Source: Acidobacteriota bacterium | Lineage (GTDB): Bacteria; Acidobacteriota; Vicinamibacteria; Marinacidobacterales; Marinacidobacteraceae | DNA length: 64,000 nucleotides | Assembly (NCBI GenBank): GCA_022828085.1 | Contig: JAJEIY010000054.1 | Location: forward strand, 1 to 64,000 | Direction: 5' to 3' | Shown: positions 1 to 10,030 of the stretch, one piece after another | Layout of the letters: the number at the start of each line of letters is the position of its first letter | Numbering within the stretch: the first letter of the stretch is position 1 | Program-made: the position numbers and the translations under genes | The notes under the pieces: model-generated | Database searches by the model: none | What the model was told of the DNA's origin: nothing | What the model saw: the letters and a program-made list of their open reading frames with translations, nothing else

Positions 1-118
1 GGGGCGACGGGGAATGACCGGAGTCCGCCAGATCGGGTTCCCCGTGGGGGGCGCCGTGTGGGGGGGTGGCGCTGCGCGGTGCGCGGCGCGCCAGTTCGCC
101 GGGGGGGGGGGCGCCGCG
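1..118. other. GC-rich edge sequence, no gene seen
   Basis: Very G-rich non-coding stretch with runs of 7 to 9 G at the window edge. No reading frame with recognisable protein signal is visible. It lies behind the last gene of the suf operon and is followed by dispersed palindromic repeats. Confidence 0.4.
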
Positions 119-231
119 CGCGCCGGCTGAAGCCGGCGTTCCAAGCCGGGGGCGCCATGTGAGCGATCGGCTCTACGCGCTCTGCGGCCCTGCGGGCCGC
201 GTGCCGGTCTGAAGACCGGCGCTCCCTCCCC
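119..231. repeat. Dispersed palindromic repeat, two copies
   Basis: Two copies of the window-wide repeat. The first has the palindrome GCCGGCTGAAGCCGGC followed by GTTCCAAGCC. The second has GCGGCCCTGCGGGCCGC followed by GCCGGTCTGAAGACCGGC. The second ends against the stop codon of sufT, so it could act as a transcript end for the operon (inference). Confidence 0.75.
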
Positions 232-569
232 TAGAGGAAGCCCAGTTTCAGCTTGGCGGCTTCAGACATGCGGTCCGGGTTCCACGGGGGATCCCAGACC
301 AGGTCCACGCGCACGTTCGAGACGCCGTCGAGGCGGCTGATCTTCGCCTCCACCTCGGGAGGCAGGGTGCCCGCGACCGGACACGCCGGCGAGGTGAGGG
401 TCATGTCCACCGCCACCTTGCCCCCGTCCTCGACGTCGATCTTGTAGATGAGGCCGAGTTCGTAGATGTCCACCGGGATCTCGGGGTCGTAGCAGGTCTT
501 CAGGACGTCCACGACCCCCTCCCGGAGTTTGTCGCGGAGCTCGTTCCCGTTTGCGGCTTCTTCGGTCAT
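231..569 (-). CDS. sufT: SufT, MIP18/DUF59-family Fe-S assembly protein
   Basis: A 112-residue single-domain protein of the MIP18 (DUF59, PaaD-like) family, whose members help deliver or mature Fe-S clusters in the cytosol. The family hallmarks DPEIPVDIYELGLIY near residues 28-42 and TSPACP near 60-65, with the conserved cysteine, are present, and length is normal for SufT. It is the last gene of the suf operon, 4 bases after sufU, which supports the SufT role over PaaD of phenylacetate degradation. Assignment is by motif and context. Confidence 0.93.
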   Translation of the reverse strand: MTEEAANGNELRDKLREGVVDVLKTCYDPEIPVDIYELGLIYKIDVEDGGKVAVDMTLTSPACPVAGTLPPEVEAKISRLDGVSNVRVDLVWDPPWNPDRMSEAAKLKLGFL

Positions 570-573
570 GTCT

Positions 574-1023
574 TTACTCCGTCTTGACGGTCTCGCCGGA
601 CTGCTCGATGGCCGCCCGCAGGGTGTGCCAGGCGAGCGTCGCGCACTTCACGCGCGTCGGATAGTCGCGCACGCCGGCGAACACGGTCAGCTTGCCGAGG
701 GATTCCCCGTCGGGCTCGCTCTCCCCGGCGACCATGCCCCGGAAGTTCTCGACGAGCTCGAGCGCCTCCTCCTCGGGGAGGCCGCGCGCGGCCTCGGTCA
801 GCAGCGACGCCGACGCCGTGGAGATCGCGCAGCCGTCGCCGACGAAGGACGCCTGCCGGACGGCCCCGTCCTCCACCAGCAGGAACAGCCGCAGCCGGTC
901 GCCGCAGAGCGGGTTGAAGCCGTCGGACTGCCGGTTCGCGGCATCCATCGCGCCGTAGTTCCGGGGCCGCCGGCTGTGATCGAGGATCACCTCCCGGTAG
1001 AGGTCGCGGAGCGCGTCGTTCAC
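574..1023 (-). CDS. sufU: SufU, Fe-S cluster scaffold / sulfur acceptor
   Basis: A 149-residue SufU/IscU-type protein that accepts sulfur from the desulfurase SufS. Conserved ligands are C40 with D42 (PLCGD), C65 (GDGCAIS) and C127 (VKCATL). The 62-residue gap between the second and third cysteines includes the roughly 20-residue insertion that separates SufU from IscU. The start is a GTG whose bases overlap the sufS stop (GTGA), so translation is probably coupled. The open frame runs much further upstream, but that part is antisense-like low-complexity sequence over sufS and was not included. Confidence 0.94.
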   Translation of the reverse strand: MNDALRDLYREVILDHSRRPRNYGAMDAANRQSDGFNPLCGDRLRLFLLVEDGAVRQASFVGDGCAISTASASLLTEAARGLPEEEALELVENFRGMVAGESEPDGESLGKLTVFAGVRDYPTRVKCATLAWHTLRAAIEQSGETVKTE

Positions 1024-2255
1024 GGGCGGAAGACCTCGAGCGCGGTGCGGAGTCCGGCGGCCAGGCGGTCCACCTCGGCCTCGGTGTTGTAGAGGCCGAA
1101 GGAAGCCCGCGCCGTCGCCGGCACCCCGAAACGCTCCATGAGCGGCTGGGTGCAGTGGTGGCCGGTGCGCACCGCGACGCCCTCCTGATCGAGCACGGTG
1201 CCGAGGTCGTGCGGGTGGACCCCGTCCACCACGAAGGAGACCACCGCGGCTTTCTCCCGCGCCGTTCCCACCACCCGCAGGCCCGGGATCTCTGAGAGGC
1301 GCGACTCCGCGTACTCGCGGACCCGCGCCTCGTGCTCCGCGACCTCGGGGATCCCGAGGCCGTCGAGGTAGTCGGCGGCCGCCGCGAGCCCCACCGGGCC
1401 GGCGATGTTGGGCGTTCCCGCCTCGAACTTCGCCGGCGGTTCGGCGTAGGTGGTGCGCTCGAAGCTGACCGTCCGGATCATCTCGCCGCCGCCCTGGTAG
1501 GGAGGGATTGCCTCGAGCAGGCGCTTTTTGCCCCACAGCACCCCGATGCCCGAGGGGCCGTACATCTTGTGGCCGGAGAGGCAGTAGAAGTCGCAGCCGA
1601 GCTCCTGCACGTCGAGCTTGAGATGGGGAGCGGCCTGGGCGCCGTCGAGCACCAGGTAGGCGCCGCGTTCCTTCGCCAGCCGGGCGATCTCGTCCACCGG
1701 ATTCACGGTGCCGAGGGCGTTCGAGACGTGGACCACCGAGACGATGCGGGTCCGGTCGCTCAGCAGTGCCGCGAAACCGTCCATGTCGAGTTCGCCGCGG
1801 TCGGTGACCGGCGCCGCCAGCACCTTCGCGCCGGTCAGGTCGGCGACCATCTGCCAGGGCACGATGTTCGAGTGGTGCTCCATCCCGGTGAGGAGCACCT
1901 CGTCCCCCTCGCGGAGGGCGTAGCGGCCGAGCGAGGAGGCCACCAGGTTCAGGCCCTCGGTGGTGCCGCGGACGAAGATCACCTCGTCGGCGGACTGCGC
2001 CCCGATGAACTTCGCCATCCGCCGCCGCGAGCGCTCGTAGTGCTCGGTGGCCCGTTCCGAGAGGACGTGGACGCCGCGGTGGATGTTGGCGTAGCCGGTC
2101 TCGTAAACGTGGTCCACGGCGTCGAGGACCGCGCGCGGCTTCTGGGAGCTCGCGGCGTTGTCGAGGTAGGCGATCCGCTGGCCGCGGACCTCCTCGGACA
2201 GGATGGGGAAGTCGGCGCGGACCTTCTCGAGGTCGTAGGCGGGCGCGGCGATCAT
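1020..2255 (-). CDS. sufS: SufS, cysteine desulfurase
   Basis: A 411-residue class II PLP cysteine desulfurase that converts cysteine to alanine plus a protein persulfide for Fe-S assembly. The PLP lysine is K230 in LSGHKMYGP, and the catalytic cysteine is C368 in GHHCTQPL. The short active-site loop and the SufU partner next door fit a SufS/SufU pair like that of Firmicutes and Actinobacteria. The ATG overlaps the sufD stop as ATGA and the stop overlaps sufU as GTGA. A longer open frame upstream lies inside sufD and is not credible. Confidence 0.96.
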   Translation of the reverse strand: MIAAPAYDLEKVRADFPILSEEVRGQRIAYLDNAASSQKPRAVLDAVDHVYETGYANIHRGVHVLSERATEHYERSRRRMAKFIGAQSADEVIFVRGTTEGLNLVASSLGRYALREGDEVLLTGMEHHSNIVPWQMVADLTGAKVLAAPVTDRGELDMDGFAALLSDRTRIVSVVHVSNALGTVNPVDEIARLAKERGAYLVLDGAQAAPHLKLDVQELGCDFYCLSGHKMYGPSGIGVLWGKKRLLEAIPPYQGGGEMIRTVSFERTTYAEPPAKFEAGTPNIAGPVGLAAAADYLDGLGIPEVAEHEARVREYAESRLSEIPGLRVVGTAREKAAVVSFVVDGVHPHDLGTVLDQEGVAVRTGHHCTQPLMERFGVPATARASFGLYNTEAEVDRLAAGLRTALEVFRP

Positions 2256-3589
2256 GCGGCGAAACTCCGGCTCTCCCGGACGCGGGTCAGGCCGTCCTTC
2301 GCGAGGCCGCGAACCGCCGCCACCGGCACCTTCTCGACCACCTCGCCGGCGAAGCCCCGGACCAGGATCTCGTGGGAATCCATGCGGCCGAGCCCGCGGG
2401 AGCGCAGGTAGAAGAGCGCGTCCTCGTCCAGCCGGCCGATGGCGGCGCCGTGGGCGCACTTCACGTCGTCGGCGTTGATCTCCAGCCGGGGCCGGGTGTG
2501 CACCGCCGCCTTCTGCGAGAGCAGGAGATTCCGGTTCGCCTGGCTCGCGTCGGTGCCGATCGCACCCGGCGCCACCACCACCTTGCCGTCGAACACGGCG
2601 GTCGCCTCGTCGGAGAGCACATTCTTGAAGAGCTGGCGGCTCGTGGTGTGCCGGGCGGCGTGGATGGCGAGGGTGTGCTGGTCGGCCTTCGCGGCATCCA
2701 CACCGAGGAAGAGACCCTCGAGGTCCACTTCGGCGCCTTCCTCGGTGAGGATCGCGGCCGTATCCGTGCGGGATTTCCCGTCGGTGAGGGACAGGACCGT
2801 CGAGCGGACCCGCGCGTTGCGGGCAAGCTGGAAGGTGACCCGGCCGGTGTGCGCGATGTTCCCGCTCTCGAGTTCGACGCGGACGTAGAACAGTTCGGCG
2901 TTCTCGCCCACGCGGCAGAGGGTGCTCGGGTTCGTCCAGCCGGCCGTTTCCGACACGCCGTCGTGAGCCTCCACCACGGTCAGCCGGCTGCCCGCGGCGA
3001 GCTCGATGACCGAACGGGGATGGAGCATGGCCGGATGGCCGACGTCGTGCCGGAGCGAATAGAGGAGGATCGGCCCGGCGTCCTGGCTCCGCCCGACGCG
3101 GACCCGGAACCCGCACTCGAAGAGTCCCGCGTTCAGGATCTCGAGGGGGTGCCGGAGCGGGGCGTCGAGGTCCGCTTCGGTCCCGCCGGGCTCCTCCCCG
3201 GGGACCACGAAACCCCAGTCGTGCGGCTCGTCCGCGGCCGGGACTGCTGGAAGACTCCCGACCTCGAGCCCGTTCCGGTTCTGGAACTCGTCGGCGTTCA
3301 GCGCATGTCCTTCCGACAACAGGACCCGGCAACCGAAGTCGCCGACCCATCCCGGGAGCTCGTCGATCTGCGCGGGCGCCAGCGTGGGAACGTCGGAGTA
3401 GCGGCGGTAGGCGGTCCGGCCCAGTCCGTCCAGGTCCGAGAACCTCCAGTCCTCGAGCGTCGCGGTCGGAAAGCCCCCGGCCCGGAAGAACTCCCGGATC
3501 GCCTCGGTCCGCCGAACGGCGAACGGGTCGCCCTGGCGAACGGGGATCTCGTCGCGGTAGTGCGCCTCGACCGGGGCCGTCTCCCTCAT
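2252..3589 (-). CDS. sufD: SufD, Fe-S assembly scaffold subunit
   Basis: A 445-residue SufD, partner of SufB and the ATPase SufC in the SufBCD scaffold complex. It has the usual variable N-terminal helical region (about 1-110), then the right-handed beta-helix core, including the SQANRNLLLS and CAHGAAIG segments shared by SufB/SufD, and a helical end that binds SufC. It starts with ATG 4 bases after sufC and overlaps sufS by four bases. Length and position are as expected for the family. Confidence 0.95.
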   Translation of the reverse strand: MRETAPVEAHYRDEIPVRQGDPFAVRRTEAIREFFRAGGFPTATLEDWRFSDLDGLGRTAYRRYSDVPTLAPAQIDELPGWVGDFGCRVLLSEGHALNADEFQNRNGLEVGSLPAVPAADEPHDWGFVVPGEEPGGTEADLDAPLRHPLEILNAGLFECGFRVRVGRSQDAGPILLYSLRHDVGHPAMLHPRSVIELAAGSRLTVVEAHDGVSETAGWTNPSTLCRVGENAELFYVRVELESGNIAHTGRVTFQLARNARVRSTVLSLTDGKSRTDTAAILTEEGAEVDLEGLFLGVDAAKADQHTLAIHAARHTTSRQLFKNVLSDEATAVFDGKVVVAPGAIGTDASQANRNLLLSQKAAVHTRPRLEINADDVKCAHGAAIGRLDEDALFYLRSRGLGRMDSHEILVRGFAGEVVEKVPVAAVRGLAKDGLTRVRESRSFAA

Positions 3590-3593
3590 CGCC

Positions 3594-4348
3594 TCAGGCC
3601 GTGACGGCCGCCGCCTTGCCGTAGCCCTCCGCCTCGAGCCGGAGCGCGAGGCCGCTGCCGCCCGACTCCACGATCCGGCCCTCCTGGAGGACGTGCACCC
3701 GGTCGGGGACGATGTGGTTCAGGAGGCGCTGGTAGTGGGTGATCACCAGGAAGGACCGCTCGGGCGAGCGCATCCGGTTCACGCCCTCGGCGACGATCCG
3801 GAGCGCGTCGATGTCGAGCCCGGAGTCGGTCTCGTCGAGGACCGCGAGGGTGGGCTCGAGGACCGTCATCTGGAGGATCTCGTTGCGCTTCTTCTCCCCG
3901 CCCGAGAAGCCTTCGTTCACCGGCCGCTTGATGAGGTCCTCGTCGAAGTCGAGCAGTTTCACCCGGTCGCGCATCAGGCTCAGGAAGTCCACGGCGTCGA
4001 GTTCGGGCTGGCCGCGGTGCTTTCGGATCTCGTTCACCGCTGCCTTCAGGAAGTAGGTGTTGTTCACCCCGGGGATCTCGACCGGGTACTGGAAGGCGAG
4101 GAAGACGCCCTTGCGGGCGCGCTCCTCGGGCTCGAGCTCCGAGACGTCCTCGCCCCCGTAGCGGATGATCCCCTTCGTGATCTCGTAGCCCTCGCGGCCC
4201 GCGATCACGTGCGCCAGGGTGCTCTTCCCCGAGCCGTTCGGCCCCATCACCGCGTGGGTCTCGCCCAGCGGGATCTCGAGATCGAGGCCGCGCAGGATCT
4301 CGCGTCCCTCGACCTCGACGTGCAGGCCGCAGATTTCGAGGAGAGGGG

Positions 4349-4352
<4 letters not shown>
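3594..4352 (-). CDS. sufC: SufC, Fe-S assembly ATPase
   Basis: A 252-residue ABC-type ATPase that is soluble and powers the SufBCD scaffold rather than transport. Walker [10 protein letters not shown] is at 37-45, the SufC-type signature [10 protein letters not shown] near 149-158, Walker B with [12 protein letters not shown] near 169-180, and the switch histidine is H206. The ATG overlaps the sufB stop (ATGA). An open frame continues upstream into sufB but codes no recognisable protein, so the start at 4352 was chosen. Confidence 0.96.
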
Positions 4353-5807
<1,455 letters not shown>

Positions 5808-5815
<8 letters not shown>

Positions 5816-6275
5816 GGGTTTGCTGGAGCACCGGAAGTTGGGGTCCGCTGGCGCGCGGGCCGGGCAGGTCGGCGTGGGCGACGATCTGGGCCAGGGTCAG
5901 GTCGGCAAGCGTGGCAAGGACCCGCTCGTGGACACGCGTGAGCGGCGTGCGCACCGAGCAGGTCGAAGTGAGGTTGCAGTTGCCGTCCTCGAGCATGCAC
6001 TCGACGAGGGCGAGCGGCCCCTCCACCGACTCGATCACGTCGGTGATCGGGATCTCCTCCGGCGGACGGGCGAGGCGGTAGCCGCCCCGGATCCCCTGCC
6101 GGGTCTCCACGATCCCGCTCTTCTTGAGGCCCTGGAGGACCTTGGCGGCGAGTTCGGGAGGCAGTTTGTGGCTCTCAGCGACCCGCCGGGCGCTCACGGT
6201 CTGGCCTTCGGGCAGGAGGGCGAGATCGGCCAGCGCCATGAGGGCGTAGTCGGTGCTCTTGGAGAGTCGGATCAT
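5808..6275 (-). CDS. Rrf2-family Fe-S-sensing repressor of the suf operon
   Basis: A 155-residue Rrf2-family regulator (relatives: IscR, SufR-like, RirA). It has an N-terminal winged helix (about 1-75, with the wing [11 protein letters not shown]) and three cysteines C93, C100 and C106 spaced C-x6-C-x5-C, close to the cluster-binding arrangement of IscR. It is the first gene of the operon and overlaps sufB by 8 bases. A dyad just upstream is a likely binding site, so autoregulation in response to Fe-S status is inferred. Whether it is an IscR or a SufR functional equivalent cannot be told from sequence alone. Confidence 0.92.
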
Positions 6276-6358
6276 GCGGAGGGTTCGTCGGACCGGCTCC
6301 GGGGGGTCGCTCCGCTCGCGGCGGCGCGAAGAACAAGACCATGCGGTCCGCCAGGCAA

Positions 6359-6391
6359 CCTAAATCCGACTAATTAGGTCGCATATTTTAG
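6359..6391 (-). promoter_or_regulatory. Candidate Rrf2 operator / suf promoter region
   Basis: An A/T-rich island in GC-rich surroundings, 84 bases before the regulator gene. It holds CGAC-TAATTAG-GTCG (6367-6381), an inverted repeat resembling IscR type 1 and other Rrf2 sites (GACT...AGTC-like), and a wider ACCTAA...TTAGGT pairing. The minus strand also shows TAAAAT, which could form part of a promoter. Operator function is inferred from position and similarity in form. Confidence 0.6.
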
Positions 6392-6464
6392 CACGGGGCC
6401 GGCCATCCGAGAAGGGGGGAAATGCGGGTTGCTGTCCACCAGTGGATTGCGGCCCGGCCCGAGA

Positions 6465-6496
6465 CCGCCGGTCTTGAGACCGGCGCTCCCTCCCCT
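6465..6496. repeat. Dispersed palindromic repeat, single copy
   Basis: One copy with the palindrome GCCGGTCTTGAGACCGGC followed by GCTCCCTCCCC, the same tail as at 210-231. It touches the 3' end of the minus-strand lipoprotein gene, a placement this repeat shows throughout the window. Confidence 0.75.
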
Positions 6497-7397
6497 ACCG
6501 CGTGCGGCAGCGGCCGCGGTCGTCGCAGCGCAGCGTGACCGGGACGCAGCCGGGGACGGTGGCGCGCAACGTCAGCTCGTCGAACCAGGCGAGCGAGAGG
6601 GTCTGCTCGAATCCGTCGGCCGTCGCTTCGAGATCGAGACCGTGGGCGAACATCACCGGGACCAGGTTGTAGGCCTCTCCGAGGCCCCCGTAGGGCAGTT
6701 GCTGATACGCGTCCACCAGGCGGAGTTCCGCATTCGTTCCCGGGGAACGCAGCACCAGGTCCGCTGACCGGAAGCCGCTGCCGAGGTCACCGAACCAATT
6801 CTCGCCCAGCGCGCCCCCATCACCGGCGCGGACCCCCGCCCGCGGCCCCAGTGTGAGACGGCTGCAGTCCGGCGGTTCCGTGAGGCCGCGATCCACCAGC
6901 CGGAAGCGGACGGGTTCCGACTCCACCCGGAACGACAGCCCGGAGAGTTCCGGCAGCCCCCCCGGGGGCGCTTCGAGGTGGACGGTATAGACCTCCGGCG
7001 CCACCTCGGCCGATTCGAGCGCCCGGATTCTGAGGAGGTGCGGTTCGTGCCCACCCTCGACCGTCAACGCGCCCGGCACCGACAGCACGGCCGCCGGGGC
7101 GTCCGTGACCACCCGGACCGGGATTCCGGTCCAGGCGGGGTTGCCGACTGCCTGGCCGAGGTCGCCGTCCGCCATCACCGGGATCACGAACTCCGTTCCC
7201 GGATGAAGGATGAGGGCGCTCCCGGAAGCGGGCAAGACACCCCCGAAGCCCACCGGGATCGCGTCAGGGTCGGGTCTCGGCGCCGGGGGCGGCGGTTCGG
7301 GCGGCGGCGGGGGCGGAGCCGGCGTGACCGGGGCGTCGTCCCCGCACCCGGCGAGGGCCAGGAGGGCGAGGAGCAGCCCTGCCCGGAGGCGCTTCAC
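6495..7397 (-). CDS. Secreted lipoprotein coupled to a metalloprotease gene
   Basis: A 300-residue predicted lipoprotein. The start is GTG at 7397, overlapping the stop of the protease gene as GTGA. The signal peptide ends in a lipobox LALAGC with C18, followed by a proline-rich linker (about 22-45) and a beta-rich domain. Four cysteines sit in the C-terminal half, two of them near the end (VPGC and LRCDD). No known family was recognised. The tight coupling suggests it works with the metzincin upstream, for example as an envelope-anchored partner or inhibitor, but that is inference only. Confidence 0.78.
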   Translation of the reverse strand: MKRLRAGLLLALLALAGCGDDAPVTPAPPPPPPEPPPPAPRPDPDAIPVGFGGVLPASGSALILHPGTEFVIPVMADGDLGQAVGNPAWTGIPVRVVTDAPAAVLSVPGALTVEGGHEPHLLRIRALESAEVAPEVYTVHLEAPPGGLPELSGLSFRVESEPVRFRLVDRGLTEPPDCSRLTLGPRAGVRAGDGGALGENWFGDLGSGFRSADLVLRSPGTNAELRLVDAYQQLPYGGLGEAYNLVPVMFAHGLDLEATADGFEQTLSLAWFDELTLRATVPGCVPVTLRCDDRGRCRTR

Positions 7398-8515
7398 GAT
7401 CCGGCCTCCCGGCGGCGGTCGCGGGCGGGATGCACCGTGATGTCCGGCGCCCGGGTGATTTCGCCGCGGCGGATCTCGAACCAGCGCTGCTCGTGCTGGA
7501 GTTCGAGCGAGCCGGCGGCCGCCGCGTCGGCGATGAACGAGTGGGCGAGGATCTGGTGCAGCGGGCGGATCCAGAAGTGGCGGAACCCGGGTTCGAGACC
7601 CTCCAGCAGGAACTGGCCCCACGAGTCCGTGAACGCCCCCACTCCAAAGACCGCCCCGTCCGCCGCGTAGGTAACGCTCTGGACATAGACGAACGGCGCG
7701 GGCCGGCCGTTCGCGAGCAGCACCCGGCCGGTGAGCGCGCCGCGGGACTCGACGAACCCGGGCGCCGGGTAGAGAAGCGACGCGCCGACGGCATCGTCCG
7801 GCTCCAGAACGACGGTCCGGATGGTGCCGTAGGACATCCGGGGGTGGGGCTGGAGGCTGCTGACCCCGTCCGGGAGGTGCCCCGGCGGTCTTTCCACCGT
7901 ACCGGGCCGGGCGAGCCACGTGGGGTTCATGGCGCTGTGGGCGAGACCGAGGCAGTGCCCGACCTCGTGCATCACCGTCCGGGCGAGGTAGTCGAGGAGC
8001 TCTTCGAACGCGGTCGGGGCGTCGAGGGACCGGCCCTCGAGGTAATCCGGGCTGAAGTGGACGTCGCAGCCGGTCACCCGGCCGTGCGTGTACTGCACGT
8101 CCGCCGTTGCGAACGGCCCGCCGGCGACGATGTCCAGCGAAGAGAAACCGATGGTGTTGATCCCGTCATCCATCCGGCCCGCATCGGCGGCGACGGTCTC
8201 TTCCTCCAGCAGGATCTCCAGGTCCGCCGTCTCGATCTCCGTCCAGGCGCGGATTCCGCGTTCCGCGCTCTCCCGCCAGAGCGCAGCGTCGAATCCCGGA
8301 ATGTCGGGCAGGTTCGGGTTCTCGAGGAGCCGGAAACGCAGCGGAAAGGACGAGGTGTCCCAGCGGATCGCCCCCGCCACCGAAGCGATCCGGTGCAGCC
8401 CGCCATGGCGGTCAAAGAACCGGTAGCCGTTCGCCGGGGTGGCCGTCCAGGAGGCCGCGGCGAGGGCGAGGAGGATGCCGGTCCAGCGGCGGCGCATGGT
8501 TCCGCAGTATCGCAT
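7394..8515 (-). CDS. Secreted matrixin-like metalloprotease
   Basis: A 373-residue exported protein with an N-terminal signal peptide (hydrophobic 12-22). It has the metzincin zinc site HEVGHCLGLAH at 183-193, followed by a Met-turn candidate MSYG at 227-230. This arrangement matches matrixin-type (M10) zinc proteases. After it, about 258-320 looks like a carboxypeptidase-regulatory-like beta domain (ALTGRVLLANGRPAPFVYV). The start at 8515 gives two nearby methionines (M1 and M7). It is the first gene of a two-gene unit with the lipoprotein. Substrate is unknown. Confidence 0.85.
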   Translation of the reverse strand: MRYCGTMRRRWTGILLALAAASWTATPANGYRFFDRHGGLHRIASVAGAIRWDTSSFPLRFRLLENPNLPDIPGFDAALWRESAERGIRAWTEIETADLEILLEEETVAADAGRMDDGINTIGFSSLDIVAGGPFATADVQYTHGRVTGCDVHFSPDYLEGRSLDAPTAFEELLDYLARTVMHEVGHCLGLAHSAMNPTWLARPGTVERPPGHLPDGVSSLQPHPRMSYGTIRTVVLEPDDAVGASLLYPAPGFVESRGALTGRVLLANGRPAPFVYVQSVTYAADGAVFGVGAFTDSWGQFLLEGLEPGFRHFWIRPLHQILAHSFIADAAAAGSLELQHEQRWFEIRRGEITRAPDITVHPARDRRREAGS

Positions 8516-8543
8516 CGCCCCCCGCTACTAGACTCCGCCGCCC

Positions 8544-9221
8544 ATGACGACCGAGGGAGGACCGTGGGCCTCCGGGAGCGAAGCGAGACCCGACTGGTCC
8601 GAGGCGACCCGCCACCTGTCCGGCCGTGACCCGGTACTCCGCGCCCTGATCGGCCGGATCGGCCCCTGCACCCTCGCCCCCCGTCCCAACGTGTTCGGGA
8701 CGCTGGTGGGCGCCATCGTGGCCCAGCAGATCTCGGCGGCGGCGGCCCGCTCGATCCACAAGCGTCTCTGGGCCCTGACCCGGGGGCAGCCCCCGACACC
8801 GCGGGACATCCTTAAGCGCCGGGAGGCGACGCTCCGGCGCGTGGGGCTGTCCAGGCAGAAGATCGCCTACCTGCGGGATCTGGCCTCGCACGTCGGCAGC
8901 GGGGAGCTGGATCTCCGGGCGCTCGAGACGATGGAGGACGACGCGGTGCGCGCCGCGCTCACCGCGGTCAGGGGCATCGGCGACTGGACCGCCGACATGC
9001 ACCTCATCTTCACGCAGAACCGGCCCGACGTCTTCGCGCCGGGGGACGCCGCGGTGCTCTTCGCGATGCGGGATCTCTACCGTCTGCCGGAGGATGCGCC
9101 GCCCGCGGAATACGCGCGGATCAGCGACGGCTGGCGGCCGTTCCGGAGCATCGGCGTCTGGTACATGTACGAGCACATCCACGCGCTGCGGGAGGCGCAG
9201 CGGGTGGGGGCGGCGGGATAG
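8544..9221 (+). CDS. DNA-3-methyladenine glycosylase II-type (AlkA/HhH-GPD)
   Basis: A 225-residue HhH-GPD superfamily base-excision glycosylase that removes alkylated purines. The helix-hairpin-helix is around 138-152 (TAVRGIGDWTADM), and the catalytic aspartate is probably D168 in FAPGDAAV, matching the position of Asp238 in E. coli AlkA. The IVAQQIS helix typical of this group is at 59-65. It lacks the N-terminal AlkA beta domain, as the short AlkA-like enzymes do. It reads divergently from the protease gene, with only 28 bases between their starts. Confidence 0.9.
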   Translation: MTTEGGPWASGSEARPDWSEATRHLSGRDPVLRALIGRIGPCTLAPRPNVFGTLVGAIVAQQISAAAARSIHKRLWALTRGQPPTPRDILKRREATLRRVGLSRQKIAYLRDLASHVGSGELDLRALETMEDDAVRAALTAVRGIGDWTADMHLIFTQNRPDVFAPGDAAVLFAMRDLYRLPEDAPPAEYARISDGWRPFRSIGVWYMYEHIHALREAQRVGAAG

Positions 9222-9240
9222 GCAACGTCCGGTCGAAGTG

Positions 9241-9305
9241 CATCTTCGCTTCGACTTTTCCACATTCCGGGTCCGGGTGGGAAAAAACCGGCGCGGTTTA
9301 CGTCT
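9241..9305 (+). promoter_or_regulatory. Shared upstream element, copy 1
   Basis: This stretch begins CATCTTCGCTTCGACTTT, continues with CCACA, a GGG-A-rich block and GGTTTACGTCT, and ends just before a coiled-coil membrane protein gene. A second copy with the same blocks in the same order lies at 47914-47978 before another short coiled-coil protein gene. The common position suggests a promoter or leader element; the function is unknown. Confidence 0.55.
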
Positions 9306-9311
9306 GAGTCC

Positions 9312-10028
9312 ATGGAGGACCAGTACGTGAATCCGCCCAGCACGAAACCCGCGATCACCGGAACCGTTGCCGCGGCTCCCAAAGCGCCCTACACTGCGGC
9401 CCGCGATGCGAAGGACAGGTCGGTGAACGGGACGGCGGCGGACGGGTCCATCCTGGCGCTCGACCGCCGGCTCACCGAGGGGTTGAACCTGCTCCACGGA
9501 CGGCTCGACGTCCTCCACGAGGACGTCCGGGAGAACCGGAGGGACATCAAGCAGCTCCGGCAGGATGTCTGGGACGGCCTGAAGGAGGCAGCCGGGGAGC
9601 GGGGGAGACTGGCGACGGACCTTGCCGGGCTCCGAGAGTCGCAGAATCAGTTCCGGGCCGAGGTGGCGGCGCGATTCGCCGCGCTCGAAGAGTCGCAGAA
9701 TCAACTCCGGGCCGAGATGAATGTTCGGTTCGCCGCGCTCGAAGAGTCGCAGAATCAACTCCGGGCGGAGATGAATGTCCGGTTCGCCGCGCTCGAAGAG
9801 TCGCAGAATCAACTCCGGGCGGAGATGAATGTCCGGTTCGCCGCGCTCGAGGAGTCGAACCGGCAGATCATCGCGATCGTCAGCCGAATCCAGGAGCGGA
9901 GCGAGGCCGCCGCCTGGACCCGCCGCCGGGTGCTGGCCGCCGTCGCCGCCGGAATCAGCCTGCTGGTCATCGGCGCGCTGCTTCAGCCGCTCCTGGAGCA
10001 GGCGGCCGCGGCGCTCCTCGGCGGTTAG
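9312..10028 (+). CDS. Coiled-coil membrane protein with 18-residue repeats
   Basis: A 238-residue protein. Residues about 60-200 form a long predicted coiled coil, including four near-identical 18-residue units (LEESQNQLRAEMNVRFAA type). A single C-terminal membrane segment (about 205-230) follows a basic stretch WTRRR. There is no signal peptide, so it is probably tail-anchored with the coiled coil in the cytoplasm. The stop is 2 bases before the CDGSH gene. No family was recognised. The repeat units vary little at DNA level, suggesting recent expansion. The start could also be a later codon. Confidence 0.75.
   Translation: MEDQYVNPPSTKPAITGTVAAAPKAPYTAARDAKDRSVNGTAADGSILALDRRLTEGLNLLHGRLDVLHEDVRENRRDIKQLRQDVWDGLKEAAGERGRLATDLAGLRESQNQFRAEVAARFAALEESQNQLRAEMNVRFAALEESQNQLRAEMNVRFAALEESQNQLRAEMNVRFAALEESNRQIIAIVSRIQERSEAAAWTRRRVLAAVAAGISLLVIGALLQPLLEQAAAALLGG
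9637..9860 (+). repeat. 54-bp in-frame tandem repeat
   Basis: Units begin TTCGCCGCGCTCGA at 9675, 9729, 9783 and 9837, exactly 54 bases (18 codons) apart, with a more diverged unit before them. Two neighbouring units are almost base-identical. The length matches a coiled-coil repeat, so copy-number change would lengthen the coiled coil without breaking the frame. Confidence 0.92.
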
Positions 10029-10030
10029 CC

